In this document: one piece after another, positions 33,555 to 44,594 of the stretch | How positions within the stretch are numbered: the first letter of the stretch is position 1 | Layout of the letters: the number at the start of each line of letters is the position of its first letter | Assembly: GCA_014647935.1 (NCBI GenBank) | Contig: BMQD01000004.1 | Location: 206,155 to 270,154, forward strand | Length of the DNA: 64,000 nucleotides | Source: Planomonospora parontospora | GTDB taxonomy: Bacteria; Actinomycetota; Actinomycetes; Streptosporangiales; Streptosporangiaceae | Direction: 5' to 3' | Program-made: the position numbers and the translations under genes | Notes under the pieces: model-generated | Seen by the model: only the letters and a program-made list of their open reading frames with translations | Database searches by the model: none | Told to the model about the DNA's origin: nothing

Positions 33555-33571
33555 TTTGCAATCTTCGCAAA
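33555..33571. promoter_or_regulatory. Operator candidate between XRE-cupin and MFS genes
   Basis: TTTGC-AATCTTC-GCAAA is a perfect 5+5 inverted repeat in the only AT-rich stretch of the divergent gap, 31 bp from the regulator start. XRE-cupin proteins bind TTGC/GCAA dyads of this kind. Binding is inferred. Confidence 0.6.
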
Positions 33572-33670
33572 ATTCCTACCCGATCCGTTCCCGGCGGCCC
33601 GACATTGTCATCCGGGCCCGCGGGGTCCCGAGGCCGCGAGCGTCTGCGCGGCGCCACGTGAGGAGTGATC

Positions 33671-35167
33671 ATGAAAACGGAATCCGGCGTGCCCGAGCGT
33701 TGGACGGTGCTGGCGGTCTGCTGCCTGAGCCTGTTCCTGGTCGGGCTGGACACGACGGCCGTGAACGTCGGCCTGCCGTCGATCGGCGCCGGCCTGCAGG
33801 TGGGGACCCGCGGGCTGGAGTGGGTGGTCGACGCGTACACGCTCGTGCTGGCCGGCCTGCTCATCTCGTCCGGCGCGCTGGCCGACCGCATCGGACGGCG
33901 GCGCGTGTTCCGGCTCGGGCTGGCCGTCTTCGGCGCCGCGTCCGCGGCGTGCGCGCTCGCACCGACCGTCGGCGTGCTGGTCGCGGCCCGCGCGGTGCAG
34001 GGGGTTGGCGGGTCGATGCTCAGCCCGGTGGCGCTCGCGATCGTCGTCAACGCGATCACCGAGCCGAGGGAGCGGGCCCGCGCGATCGGCGTGTGGGCGG
34101 CCGTCTTCGGCGCCAGCATGGCCGCCGGGCCCGTCGTGGGCGGCGCGCTGGTCTCGGAGTTCGGCTGGCGGTCGGTCTTCTGGATCAACGTGCCGATCGT
34201 CGCCCTGGCCCTGGCGCTGACGGCGGTCTTCGTGCCGGAGTCCCGCGCGGAACGGCCGCGCCGGTTCGACGGCCCCGGGCAGCTGCTGCTGACCGTCGTG
34301 GTCGGGGGAGCGGTCGCCGTGCTGATCGAGGGACCGCACATCGGGTGGGACTCGCCCGCGGCGGTCGCCGGCTGCGTCGTCACCGCCGTCGCGGCCGCTG
34401 CCTTCGTACGGATCGAGTCGCGACGCGCCGAGCCGCTCGTGGATCCCCGGCTGTTCCGCCGACCGCCGTTCACCGCCGCCGTCGTCGGCGCGGTCACCGT
34501 CTTCGTCGCCCTCAGCGCCACCCTGCTGCTCACCACCCTCTACCTCCAGGACGCCAGAGGCATGACCCCGTTGGCTGCGGGGGTCGTCACGCTCCCGATG
34601 GCCGTCGCGGCGACCGTCTGCGCGCCGCTCTCCGGGTTGCTCACCGGACGTTTCGGCGCGCGCCCGCCGCTGCTGCTCGCGGGGGGCTTCATCACGGCCG
34701 GCGGTCTCTGCCTCGTCGGCACCGGCGACCACACCGACGTCCGGTCGCTCTCCCTCGCCTGCCTCCTCGTCGGCGTCGGATTCGGGTTCGCCAACGCGCC
34801 GATCACCAACACCGCGGTCAGCGGCCTGCCGTCCGCCCGCGCAGGCGTCGCCGGCGGGATCACCTCCACCGCCCGCCAGCTCGGCTCGGCCCTCGGCATC
34901 GCCGTCGCCGGCGGCGTCATCGCCAACGCCCCACCCGCGCATCTCGCCCAGGCGGCGCGTCCCGGCTGGCTCCTCGTCGCCGGCTGCGGGCTGGTCGTGC
35001 TCGCCGTGGCCATGGCGGCCCCGGCCGCCGGTGCGCGCCGGAGACCGGAGGCGGGCGCCGAACCGGACGGGGACGGGGAGGCGGCGCACGCACGCGCGGA
35101 CGCCGGACCGGACCAGAAGACGCGGGCAGCGCGGATCCGCACGGGCGCCGACCCCGGCAGAGGCTGA
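33671..35167 (+). CDS. MFS drug-efflux transporter, DHA2 (EmrB/QacA) family
   Basis: 498 residues with about 14 hydrophobic helices. WTVLAVCCLSLFLVGLDTTAVNVGLPSIG carries the DHA2 motif with the membrane-embedded LDTTAVNVGLP, and SSGALADRIGRRRVFRLG is MFS motif A. It likely exports toxic hydrophobic compounds by proton antiport. ATG 33671 has AGGAG 6 nt upstream; GTG 33665 is in frame but overlaps that site. It is divergent from an XRE-cupin regulator and probably controlled by it. A strong terminator follows at 35181. Confidence 0.93.
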   Translation: MKTESGVPERWTVLAVCCLSLFLVGLDTTAVNVGLPSIGAGLQVGTRGLEWVVDAYTLVLAGLLISSGALADRIGRRRVFRLGLAVFGAASAACALAPTVGVLVAARAVQGVGGSMLSPVALAIVVNAITEPRERARAIGVWAAVFGASMAAGPVVGGALVSEFGWRSVFWINVPIVALALALTAVFVPESRAERPRRFDGPGQLLLTVVVGGAVAVLIEGPHIGWDSPAAVAGCVVTAVAAAAFVRIESRRAEPLVDPRLFRRPPFTAAVVGAVTVFVALSATLLLTTLYLQDARGMTPLAAGVVTLPMAVAATVCAPLSGLLTGRFGARPPLLLAGGFITAGGLCLVGTGDHTDVRSLSLACLLVGVGFGFANAPITNTAVSGLPSARAGVAGGITSTARQLGSALGIAVAGGVIANAPPAHLAQAARPGWLLVAGCGLVVLAVAMAAPAAGARRRPEAGAEPDGDGEAAHARADAGPDQKTRAARIRTGADPGRG

Positions 35168-35180
35168 CGGAGAACACGAA

Positions 35181-35212
35181 TGGCGGCGGCGGACCGAAGT
35201 CCGCCGCCGCCA
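35181..35212. terminator. Very strong bidirectional terminator
   Basis: TGGCGGCGGCGGAC and GTCCGCCGCCGCCA form a perfect 14-bp stem with a CGAA tetraloop between the convergent MFS and secA genes. Confidence 0.92.
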
Positions 35213-35270
35213 CCGGCCGCTCTCCTACCGCCCGGACGCCGGGCTCACCGGATGTCCCGTGGCCGCAGGA

Positions 35271-38069
<2,799 letters not shown>

Positions 38070-38333
38070 TTTAGGTAAAGCTCCTCGCAGGTCTTCCGCG
38101 GCCGGACAGGCCCGGATGAGGACGAGACATGGTTCTCCGCTGCCATCGTAGGCGGTTCCACCACCGGACACATCCACCATGGATGACGCGCCCCGCGGCC
38201 ATGGTGTTCCCGGAGCGTTCCCGCGTCCCCTTCGCGGGGAGTACGGCCCAGCGTGGAGGGGTAGGTCGCCTGCTGTCGCACGTCGCACGAAAAAGACGGC
38301 GGACGCACCACCCTGCACGAGGAGACGTGGAAC

Positions 38334-38714
38334 GTGACCGAGACCGCACCCGGCCCAGCGCCCGAGACCGGCCACGGGAGCGGCCACGGGAGCGGCCACG
38401 GCCGCGACGGTCGCGGAGACCGCGGCGGCCGTGACGACCACGGCGGCCACAGCGGCCACGGCGACCGGGGGCGCGGGGCTTCCGGCGGCCACGGAGGCAG
38501 GGCCTCCTCCTGGCTGGCCGTGACGGTGAGCGTGCTGGGCTTCGCCATCGGGGGCTTCGGGCTGACCGCCGGTCCCGACTGGTTCGTCTTCTGGCTGGGC
38601 GCGGCGGTGTGCGCGCTGGGCGGGGTCCTGCTGCTGGCCTTCGGCGCCTTCGGCGACGTCGTCGTCGACGCCCCCCGCACCCGGGCCGGACGGCAGGAGG
38701 GCGTCCTCGGCTGA
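38334..38714 (+). CDS. Small two-helix membrane protein, HGxxPAAW-like
   Basis: 126 residues. The first half is a His/Gly/Asp-rich low-complexity stretch (repeats of GHGSGHG, coded by GGCCACGGGAGC repeats) ending in HGGRASSW, then two transmembrane helices ([20 protein letters not shown] and [19 protein letters not shown]). The His-Gly plus Trp entry into the helices resembles the HGxxPAAW actinobacterial family. The His-rich face could bind metal, but this is speculation. GTG 38334 follows GAGGAG. It is divergent from secA. Confidence 0.72.
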   Translation: MTETAPGPAPETGHGSGHGSGHGRDGRGDRGGRDDHGGHSGHGDRGRGASGGHGGRASSWLAVTVSVLGFAIGGFGLTAGPDWFVFWLGAAVCALGGVLLLAFGAFGDVVVDAPRTRAGRQEGVLG

Positions 38715-38819
38715 CCGGAACACCGCCGTAGTGTTCTCGTCGGTGTGAGGCGTTAGCCTCGCCTCATGCTGATGCGGTGTTTTCATCGTTCCCCCCTGGA
38801 TCCCCTCGGGGGGGCGGCC

Positions 38820-39998
38820 GTGACGGTCACGCTCCCCGCCGACGAGGCCCGCCGGATCATCCTGCGCGCCCAGGGTCTCCTGGGCGCCGACGCCCGCCGC
38901 GGCGGCGCCTCCGCCGCCCTGCGCCGCCTGGGCGCCGTCCAGCTCGACACGATCTCCGTGCTGGCCCGTTCCCACGAGCTCGTTGCCTACGCCCGTCTCG
39001 GCGCGGTCGGCAGGCGGCAGGTCGAGCAGGCCTACTGGGACGTCCCGCCCCGCGCCTTCGAATACTGGTGCCACGCCGCCTGCATCCTGCCCCTCGACGA
39101 CTGGCCCCTCTACGCCTTCCGGCGGCGCGCGTTCCGGGAGCGGAAGTACCGCTGGCACGAGGTCCCGCCGGTCGTGGACAAGGTGCTGGAGCAGGTGCGC
39201 GAGAGCGGCCCCGTCACGACCACCGACCTCGGCGGCGCCAAGAACGGCGGCCCCTGGTGGGACTGGTCCGACACCAAGATCGCCATCGAGTGGCTGCTGG
39301 ACACCGGAGAGGTGGTCTGCACCCGGCGCGTCGGCTGGCGCCGCGTCTACGACCTCGCCGAGCGGGCCGTGCCCGCCGCCCTGCTGGCCGAGGACCCTGC
39401 CGACGCCGAGTGCGTCGCCCGCCTCGCCCGCACGGCCGGCCGCGCCCTCGGCGTCGCCACCCGGGCCGACCTCGTCGACTTCCTCCGCCTGACCGGCCCG
39501 CACGCCGCGCTGCTCGACGCGGCGCTCGCGGACGGCGCCGCGGGGCTCGCCGAGGTGCGGGTCGAGGGCTGGACCGGTCGTTCGGCGGTGGCCTGGGCCG
39601 ACCCGGCGGCGCTGGCGGCGCCGGCCCGGGGCCGCCACCGGACCACCCTGCTCTCGCCGTTCGACTCGCTGGTCTGGGACCGCGCCCGCACCGCCCGCGT
39701 GTTCGGCTTCAACCACCGCCTGGAGGCGTACGTCCCCAAGGACAAGCGCGTCCACGGCTACTTCGCGATGCCCGTGCTGAGCGGGGGGCGGCTGATCGGC
39801 CGGGTCGACCCGGCGCGCGAGGGCTCCACCCTCGTCGCCCGCCAGATCGGTGTCGAGCCGGGGATCGACCCGCGCAGGGCGGTCGAGCCGCTGGCCGAGG
39901 CCCTGCGCGAGGCGGCGGGCTGGGTCGGCTGCGACGCCGTCCGCGTCGAGCGCGCCGAGCCCGCCCTCCGCCAGGCCCTCGCCGCGGCGATCCCCTGA
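38820..39998 (+). CDS. HTH_42/YcaQ-type winged-helix DNA glycosylase (crosslink repair family)
   Basis: 392 residues. The family start ([16 protein letters not shown]) leads to the catalytic-type Q41-L-D43 motif in [24 protein letters not shown]; QxD is the form known for YcaQ-like members, while AlkZ-like resistance glycosylases have QxQ. Later landmarks are [25 protein letters not shown] and [11 protein letters not shown]. These enzymes unhook bulky or interstrand crosslinked bases. GTG 38820 was chosen from conservation; ATGs at 38766 and 38772 would add about 18 atypical residues. It is convergent with the response-regulator gene. Confidence 0.86.
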   Translation: MTVTLPADEARRIILRAQGLLGADARRGGASAALRRLGAVQLDTISVLARSHELVAYARLGAVGRRQVEQAYWDVPPRAFEYWCHAACILPLDDWPLYAFRRRAFRERKYRWHEVPPVVDKVLEQVRESGPVTTTDLGGAKNGGPWWDWSDTKIAIEWLLDTGEVVCTRRVGWRRVYDLAERAVPAALLAEDPADAECVARLARTAGRALGVATRADLVDFLRLTGPHAALLDAALADGAAGLAEVRVEGWTGRSAVAWADPAALAAPARGRHRTTLLSPFDSLVWDRARTARVFGFNHRLEAYVPKDKRVHGYFAMPVLSGGRLIGRVDPAREGSTLVARQIGVEPGIDPRRAVEPLAEALREAAGWVGCDAVRVERAEPALRQALAAAIP

Positions 39999-40020
39999 CC
40001 TGCGGGGCGCCGCGGATCGT

Positions 40021-40045
40021 GCGGCGGCCGGGTCCCGGCCGCCGC
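40021..40045. terminator. Bidirectional terminator hairpin
   Basis: GCGGCGGCCGG and CCGGCCGCCGC form an 11-bp stem with loop GTC between the convergent glycosylase and response-regulator genes. Confidence 0.85.
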
Positions 40046-40049
40046 GCGG

Positions 40050-40754
40050 TCAGGTGATCTCGAGCATCCGCTCCCGGACCGCGTAGACCACCGCTTCCAT
40101 CCGCGAGTGCAGCTGGAGTTTGTCCAGGATGTTGCGGACGTGGTTCTTCACGGTGTTCTCGGAGATGAACAGCTGCTTGGCGATCTCGCGGTTGTTCATC
40201 CCCTTGGCCACCAGGCGGAGCACCTCCATCTCCCGGTCGGTCAGCCGGGGGACGGGGAGCTGGGGAGGCCGCTCGGCCTCCTTCCGGCTCATGGTCGCGA
40301 ACTCGTTGATGAGCTTCGTGGCCATCGCCGGGTTGATGAGCGACTGCCCCTCATGGACGCCGCGCACGACCTCGGGGACCTCGTCGAGCTGGACGTTCTT
40401 CAGCAGGTAGCCGGTGGCCCCCGCCTTGATCGCCTCGAAGAGGTCCTCCTCCTCGTCGCTGACGGTCAACATGATGATCCGGATGCTCGGCGCGGAGGCC
40501 TTGATCTCGCGGGTGGCCTCGATGCCGCTCCGCCGGGGCATCCGGACGTCCATGAGCACGACGTCGGGGGTGAGGCGGTCGGCGAGCTCGACCGCCTCCT
40601 GCCCGTCGCTCGCCTCGCCGACCACCTCGATGTCCGCCTCCGCGGCCAGAGCCATCTCCAGGCTGCGGCGGATCAGCGCGTGATCGTCGACGATCAGCAC
40701 GCGGATCGGGTCGCCGCGCTCGGCAGCGCGGGCCGCCTCGTCGGGTTCCGTCAC
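40050..40754 (-). CDS. LuxR/NarL-family orphan response regulator
   Basis: 234 residues. After a 16-residue N-terminal extension the receiver domain (IRVLIVDDHALIRRSLEMAL) carries Asp69 in VVLMDVRMPRRSG and Lys in GYLLKNVQ. The LuxR HTH is LTDREMEVLRLVAKGMNNREIAKQLFISENTVKNHVRNIL. No kinase gene is adjacent, so it is an orphan. It lies about 95 bp downstream of hpf on the same strand, a placement conserved in many actinobacteria as far as I recall, suggesting a stress or dormancy role. This role is inference. Confidence 0.93.
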   Translation of the reverse strand: MTEPDEAARAAERGDPIRVLIVDDHALIRRSLEMALAAEADIEVVGEASDGQEAVELADRLTPDVVLMDVRMPRRSGIEATREIKASAPSIRIIMLTVSDEEEDLFEAIKAGATGYLLKNVQLDEVPEVVRGVHEGQSLINPAMATKLINEFATMSRKEAERPPQLPVPRLTDREMEVLRLVAKGMNNREIAKQLFISENTVKNHVRNILDKLQLHSRMEAVVYAVRERMLEIT

Positions 40755-40848
40755 GCCTCCTCCTCGGGGGGCCAGAGCCGTTGGACCGCCATGATTACAC
40801 GGGTTCAGGGTCCTCGGGTTGGTCGGAGAGGATCTTCGAACGCTGCGG

Positions 40849-41496
40849 TCAGGGCTCCACGAGCCGCAACACGCCGTAGTTGTAGCCCTTGCGCAGATAG
40901 ACGACGCTGGGCAGGCCGCTCTCCTTGTCGCGGAAGAGGTAGAAGTCGTGGCCCACCAGCTCCATCTCCAGGAGGGCCTGGTCGATGGTCATCGGGTCGG
41001 CCTTGTGGAACTTCTCCCTGACCACCAGGGGGCCGTCGCCCTCCATCTCGATCGGGACGATGGTCTTGTCCTCGAGGACCTCGCCGCCGGCCTCCGGCTC
41101 CTCCTCCGCCGCCTGCAGCCGGATCCCGGCGCCGTCGGCCTCGAAGGACTCGGCCACCGCCGCGGCGGTCAGCTCGGCGACCGACGTGCCGTGGTGCACC
41201 TTGCGCCGGTCGGCCAGGCGCCGGAGCCTGCCCTCCAGCTTGCCGAGGGCGATGTCGAGGGCGGAGAAGCGGTCCTCGGCCGAGGCCTCCGCCCGGACCG
41301 CGGGACCGCGGGAGTGGATGGTGAGCTCGACCCGCTCACGCTGATCGGCCATGCGCGGGTTGCGCTCCTTGGACACCTCCACGTCGACGCGGATGAGTTT
41401 TTGGTCCAGACGCTCGATCCTGGCCAGCTTGGTCGTCACATGGTCGCGGAATCGGTCACTCACTCCGGTGTGCCGACCCTTGACGATGATGTCCAT
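40849..41496 (-). CDS. hpf: Ribosome hibernation promoting factor, long form
   Basis: 215 residues, the long HPF type that dimerises 70S ribosomes into 100S particles in stationary phase or stress. The N-terminal S30AE domain starts MDIIVKGRHTGVSDRFRDHVTTKLARIERL and includes VDVEVSKERNPR. A charged linker (about 115-150) leads to the C-terminal dimerisation domain (KFHKADPMTIDQALLEMELVGHDFYLFRDKESGLPSVVYLRKGYNYGVLRLVEP). AAGGGGGG precedes the ATG. A good promoter lies 300 nt upstream, giving an unusually long leader. Confidence 0.95.
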   Translation of the reverse strand: MDIIVKGRHTGVSDRFRDHVTTKLARIERLDQKLIRVDVEVSKERNPRMADQRERVELTIHSRGPAVRAEASAEDRFSALDIALGKLEGRLRRLADRRKVHHGTSVAELTAAAVAESFEADGAGIRLQAAEEEPEAGGEVLEDKTIVPIEMEGDGPLVVREKFHKADPMTIDQALLEMELVGHDFYLFRDKESGLPSVVYLRKGYNYGVLRLVEP

Positions 41497-41797
41497 GCAC
41501 AGCCCCCCTTAGGCTCTCGACTGTGGTACTGCTGCGGCACCCGCCCGGCCGACCTGGTCTTCGTCCCCACATCCGCCTGCTGAGGGTCTCGCAGCTCTTT
41601 GCCACTACTGCCCTTCTCTTCTGGCGAGGAACATCTGGCTCCTCGGGAAGGCAGGACTTACCTCTAAGCCGCACCGTGATCGGTCGACAAAAAGTCGCCT
41701 TACGTGGACCGTTTCGCCTGCGGCTGGCATCGGCTAGCCGGACCGGCCCCCTTGCGGGAGTCGATCCGGTGCAACCACGGACCCGGGCGGGTGCCAT
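41456..41797 (-). other. Possible leaderless upstream ORF overlapping the hpf start (uncertain)
   Basis: An ATG at 41797 lies exactly where transcription should start from the promoter at 41804-41832, so a leaderless message is possible. The 113-codon frame crosses the hpf start in another frame and ends 41 bp inside hpf. The predicted product is Arg/Pro/Ser-rich with no recognisable domain, and codon bias is not clearly coding. It might couple translation to hpf or be chance. Confidence 0.25.
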
Positions 41798-42016
41798 GTC
41801 TTGACGCTATCCGTATCGCGACCGAATGTCAGCCTGGCAACCGTCCCGAGGATCACTTTGGGTGATTCATCCAGGGGTTCGGGGCGCCGGAGATGACCGC
41901 TTCTGCGATGCGCCATCCCTTACGTGAAGCCTTCTCATGTCCTCCGCAGGGCACCGGAGCTGCGATTGGGACACGGAGGCGGGGTCCGCGGACGGGACCG
42001 ATACTTGACCCGCCTT
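41497..42016. other. 520-bp region between comF and hpf holding the hpf promoter and a long leader
   Basis: From the minus strand: a promoter at 41804-41832, then about 300 nt of leader up to hpf. The leader contains an AT-richer block (41590-41705) and an open frame that starts exactly at the predicted transcript start and runs into hpf (see separate entry). The remainder (41833-42016) is the 3' flank of comF, with no clear terminator. No known riboswitch class was recognised. Confidence 0.5.
41804..41832 (-). promoter_or_regulatory. Candidate sigma-A-type promoter for hpf
   Basis: On the minus strand: -35 CTGACA (41832-41827), exactly 17 bp spacer, -10 TAGCGT (41809-41804). This is the best consensus promoter seen in the window. 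Predicted start near 41797, giving a 300-nt leader before hpf. Confidence 0.6.
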
Positions 42017-42745
42017 TTACCGGGAGTGATCGTCGCGCGCCCGCCCCCGTCGGCGTGTCGCCGCCACCGTGACGGCGACCGCCGACTCGGCGCCCGCCGC
42101 GCGGAGCGTCCGCGCGGCCTCCGCGAGCGTCGCACCGGTCGTCACGACGTCGTCGACGAGCACGATCACCGTCCCGCTCTCCAGGAGGGCCGCCATGGAC
42201 GCACCGGCCCCGGGGGCGAGGCGGAACGCCGAGGAGAGGTTCTCGGCTCTCTGGAGCGCGTTCAGCCCCGCCTGGTCGGCGACCCGGCGACGCTGGGCGA
42301 GCACCTGCGCCGCGCTCGCGGGCCAGCCCGCGGCCCGGAGGTAGCCGGCCGCGAGCACGGCCAGCCGGGCCACCGGATCGTGCCCGCGCCGCCGCAGGGC
42401 CGGGCGGGCGCTGGGCACCGGGACGAGGACCACGGGGTGCCCGCCCACGGCGGTGCCGGCCGCCAGCGCCAGGGCCCCGGCCAGCGGGTGGGCCAGGGCC
42501 GTGCGGCCGTGCTCCTTGTAGGCGAGGATCGCCCGGCGCGCGGCTCCGGCGTAGACGGTGGCCGACCAGCAGTCGGGCAGGCCGGGCGGGGACGGGACCG
42601 GCATCCGGCGGGCGGGCTCGCCGCGCAGCTCCGCCGTGCAGCGGGCGCAGACGAGCACGCCGGGCGCGTCGCACCCGGCGCAGCGCGGCGGCAGGACGAG
42701 GTCGAGCAGAGCGGTCGTCACGTACACCAAAATGCCAGGTCCCAC
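42017..42745 (-). CDS. ComF-family phosphoribosyltransferase
   Basis: 242 residues. An N-terminal zinc finger (PRCAGCDAPGVLVCARCTAEL) is followed by CWSATVYAGAARRAILAYKEHGR and the PRTase domain with the PRPP-binding motif VIVLVDDVVTTGATLAEAARTLRAAG. ComF proteins act in DNA uptake in Bacillus and of unclear role in actinobacteria. The gene lies 60 bp downstream of lpqB in the mtrAB-lpqB order, as Rv3242c does in mycobacteria. The start is GTG 42745; GTGs at 42727 and 42721 are alternatives. Confidence 0.92.
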   Translation of the reverse strand: MGPGILVYVTTALLDLVLPPRCAGCDAPGVLVCARCTAELRGEPARRMPVPSPPGLPDCWSATVYAGAARRAILAYKEHGRTALAHPLAGALALAAGTAVGGHPVVLVPVPSARPALRRRGHDPVARLAVLAAGYLRAAGWPASAAQVLAQRRRVADQAGLNALQRAENLSSAFRLAPGAGASMAALLESGTVIVLVDDVVTTGATLAEAARTLRAAGAESAVAVTVAATRRRGRARDDHSR

Positions 42746-42806
42746 CGACAGAACCGGGGGCCGGGCGATGCCGCGGGGCCCCCGACCACCCCAGGGGGAA
42801 CCCCGG

Positions 42807-44594
42807 CTACCCCAGGGGGAAGGCCGGGAAGGCGGGGCCGTCCCCGCCGAGGACGGCGGCGCCCTTCTCGTCCTTGACCTGCGGCTCCCAGGTGTCCCCG
42901 TCCCAGTAGAGGACCTGCAGCTTGCCGTCGTCGTCCTCGACCCCGGCCAGCAGCGAGTTGTTCTTGTTCAGAGCGGCGATGCTCCGGATCCCGGGGGGCG
43001 ACGGGATGCTCTGCGACGGCTCGGCGATGAGCGAGGCCTCGAACAGCTCGGACTTGCCGGTCAGCACGTAGAGGGCCGTGCCGTCCTTCCAGGCGATGTC
43101 CTCGATGGTCTGCTTCTCGTCGCCGTCCATCGCGATCTGCAGGTTGCCGATGCGGCTGTCGGCGCGGTCTCCGACGATCGCGCCGATCATGACCTTCTCC
43201 CCGGTGCCGTCCTTGACCGCGACCGCGACCCGAACCCCGTCCCGGGCGACCTTGAGCGCGGTGACCTCGACCGTGTCCAGTTCGGGCGCGGCCACCCGGT
43301 ACTGCCGCCTGTCGTCGGCGTACTGGCGCAGCACCACCGAGGTCTGCGGGCCGGTCCGGTCCACCGTCCACATCGAGTCGTAGCGGTCCCAGGAGGGCGG
43401 GACGAGGTCGTTGCCGACGGTCCACTGCTCCCACTGCCCGTCGGGGGTGAGCGGTGCGACGGAGATGCGTCTGCCGTCCTCGGACACCGCCGCCACGTGC
43501 CTCGGGGCGGAGCCGCTGATCGCCGGAGCGGCGGCGGGCGAACCGGTGTACTCCCGCCCGGCGCCGCCCGGCACCGGGCCGCCGACGTTCTCCTTGCCCA
43601 GCACCCGCAGGGCGCCGTCCTGCAGGTAGTACGGGGCGGCGTCCACCGCCGCCATCCACCGGTCGAACCTCAGGTGCTCCTGGGCGTCGATGTACAGCGG
43701 GACGCCGGAGCGGTACGGCTCGCCGTTCACCCGCACCTCGAAGCTCGAACCGCCGGCGAGCTTGGAGAGCGTCCCCGCCAGCTGGGCGGACATCGCGGCG
43801 GCCCGGTCGGCGGGCACCCCCTCGGTCAGGTCGACGACGACCCGGTTGTTCTCCGTGGTGACGTCGATGAGCCCGGTGCCGGTGTCGAAGGCCGTCTCCA
43901 CCGCGCCCCGCAGGGACCCGCTCGGCCCCTTGATCAACCGCTCGACCGTCGTCTTGGCGAGGGTCGAGGCCGGGTCGACGGGCATCTGGACCCGGTCGAT
44001 CACCAGGCCCTGCCGCTTGGTGTCCAGGAAGTACAGGTCCACCGGCTCGTAGGCCCGCTCGACGTCGGCCTGCGAGAGCAGCAGCCCGTCCGGGCCCGCG
44101 CTGATCCGCCAGCCCTTGGGCCCCTTGACGAGGGTGAAGAGCTCGTCCAGCGTGCCGCCCCGCGGCCGGTACTGGCCGTCCTGGTCGATGCTCGCCGTCA
44201 CGGCGCCCTTGAGCGTGACCCTGGCCTCCGTGGCGCCCTCGGCCAGCGGCGCCGTCACGGACGGGGCCGGCTGGTAGACCGTCACCCCGGTCTCCGGCTT
44301 CCACCGCGCGGCGAAGTCGTCGGTGAGGTACCGGCGGGCGGCCGCGTACCGGACGTCGCCGATGCTCGCCATCGCGGCGCGGAACCCCGTGACGACCTGC
44401 TCGGGCGTCCAGGAGGGGTTCGGCTCCATGGCGATCACCCGGGCGTACGGCGGGTCGAGGGGGTTGCCCTGGTCCCGGTCCTCCACGACCGTGGACCGGC
44501 CGGTCGGCACGACCGAGCAGGCGGCCGCCGACCAGGACAGCGCGGCGGCCAGGAGCACGGCGCCCGCGCGCCGCCGCGTCCGGCTAGTCCGCAT
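42807..44594 (-). CDS. lpqB: Lipoprotein LpqB, MtrAB accessory protein
   Basis: 595 residues. The signal ends in the lipobox LSWSAAAC with Cys at about residue 26, so it is anchored outside the membrane. A GerMN/LpqB_N region (VDLYFLDTKRQGLVIDRVQMPVD to VVVDLTEGVPADRAAAMSAQLAGTL) precedes a beta-propeller-like C-terminal half (RHVAAVSEDGRRISVAPL and similar blade repeats). LpqB binds the MtrB sensor and modulates MtrA output and cell division. It overlaps mtrB by 11 bp, so translation is coupled. Confidence 0.93.
   Translation of the reverse strand: MRTSRTRRRAGAVLLAAALSWSAAACSVVPTGRSTVVEDRDQGNPLDPPYARVIAMEPNPSWTPEQVVTGFRAAMASIGDVRYAAARRYLTDDFAARWKPETGVTVYQPAPSVTAPLAEGATEARVTLKGAVTASIDQDGQYRPRGGTLDELFTLVKGPKGWRISAGPDGLLLSQADVERAYEPVDLYFLDTKRQGLVIDRVQMPVDPASTLAKTTVERLIKGPSGSLRGAVETAFDTGTGLIDVTTENNRVVVDLTEGVPADRAAAMSAQLAGTLSKLAGGSSFEVRVNGEPYRSGVPLYIDAQEHLRFDRWMAAVDAAPYYLQDGALRVLGKENVGGPVPGGAGREYTGSPAAAPAISGSAPRHVAAVSEDGRRISVAPLTPDGQWEQWTVGNDLVPPSWDRYDSMWTVDRTGPQTSVVLRQYADDRRQYRVAAPELDTVEVTALKVARDGVRVAVAVKDGTGEKVMIGAIVGDRADSRIGNLQIAMDGDEKQTIEDIAWKDGTALYVLTGKSELFEASLIAEPSQSIPSPPGIRSIAALNKNNSLLAGVEDDDGKLQVLYWDGDTWEPQVKDEKGAAVLGGDGPAFPAFPLG

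Noticed and set aside
38070-39755. Minus-strand extension of secA far upstream of its start
   Set aside because: It is antisense to the glycosylase and membrane-protein genes; SecA homology begins at [11 protein letters not shown] (38069).
41497-41797. Known riboswitch (c-di-AMP, SAM/SAH) in the hpf leader
   Set aside because: The conserved core sequences of those classes were not seen; hpf is also not a usual target.
41523-41804. Plus-strand 93-codon frame in the hpf leader region
   Set aside because: No ribosome-binding site, no domain, and codon use is not typical; it is antisense to the probable hpf leader.
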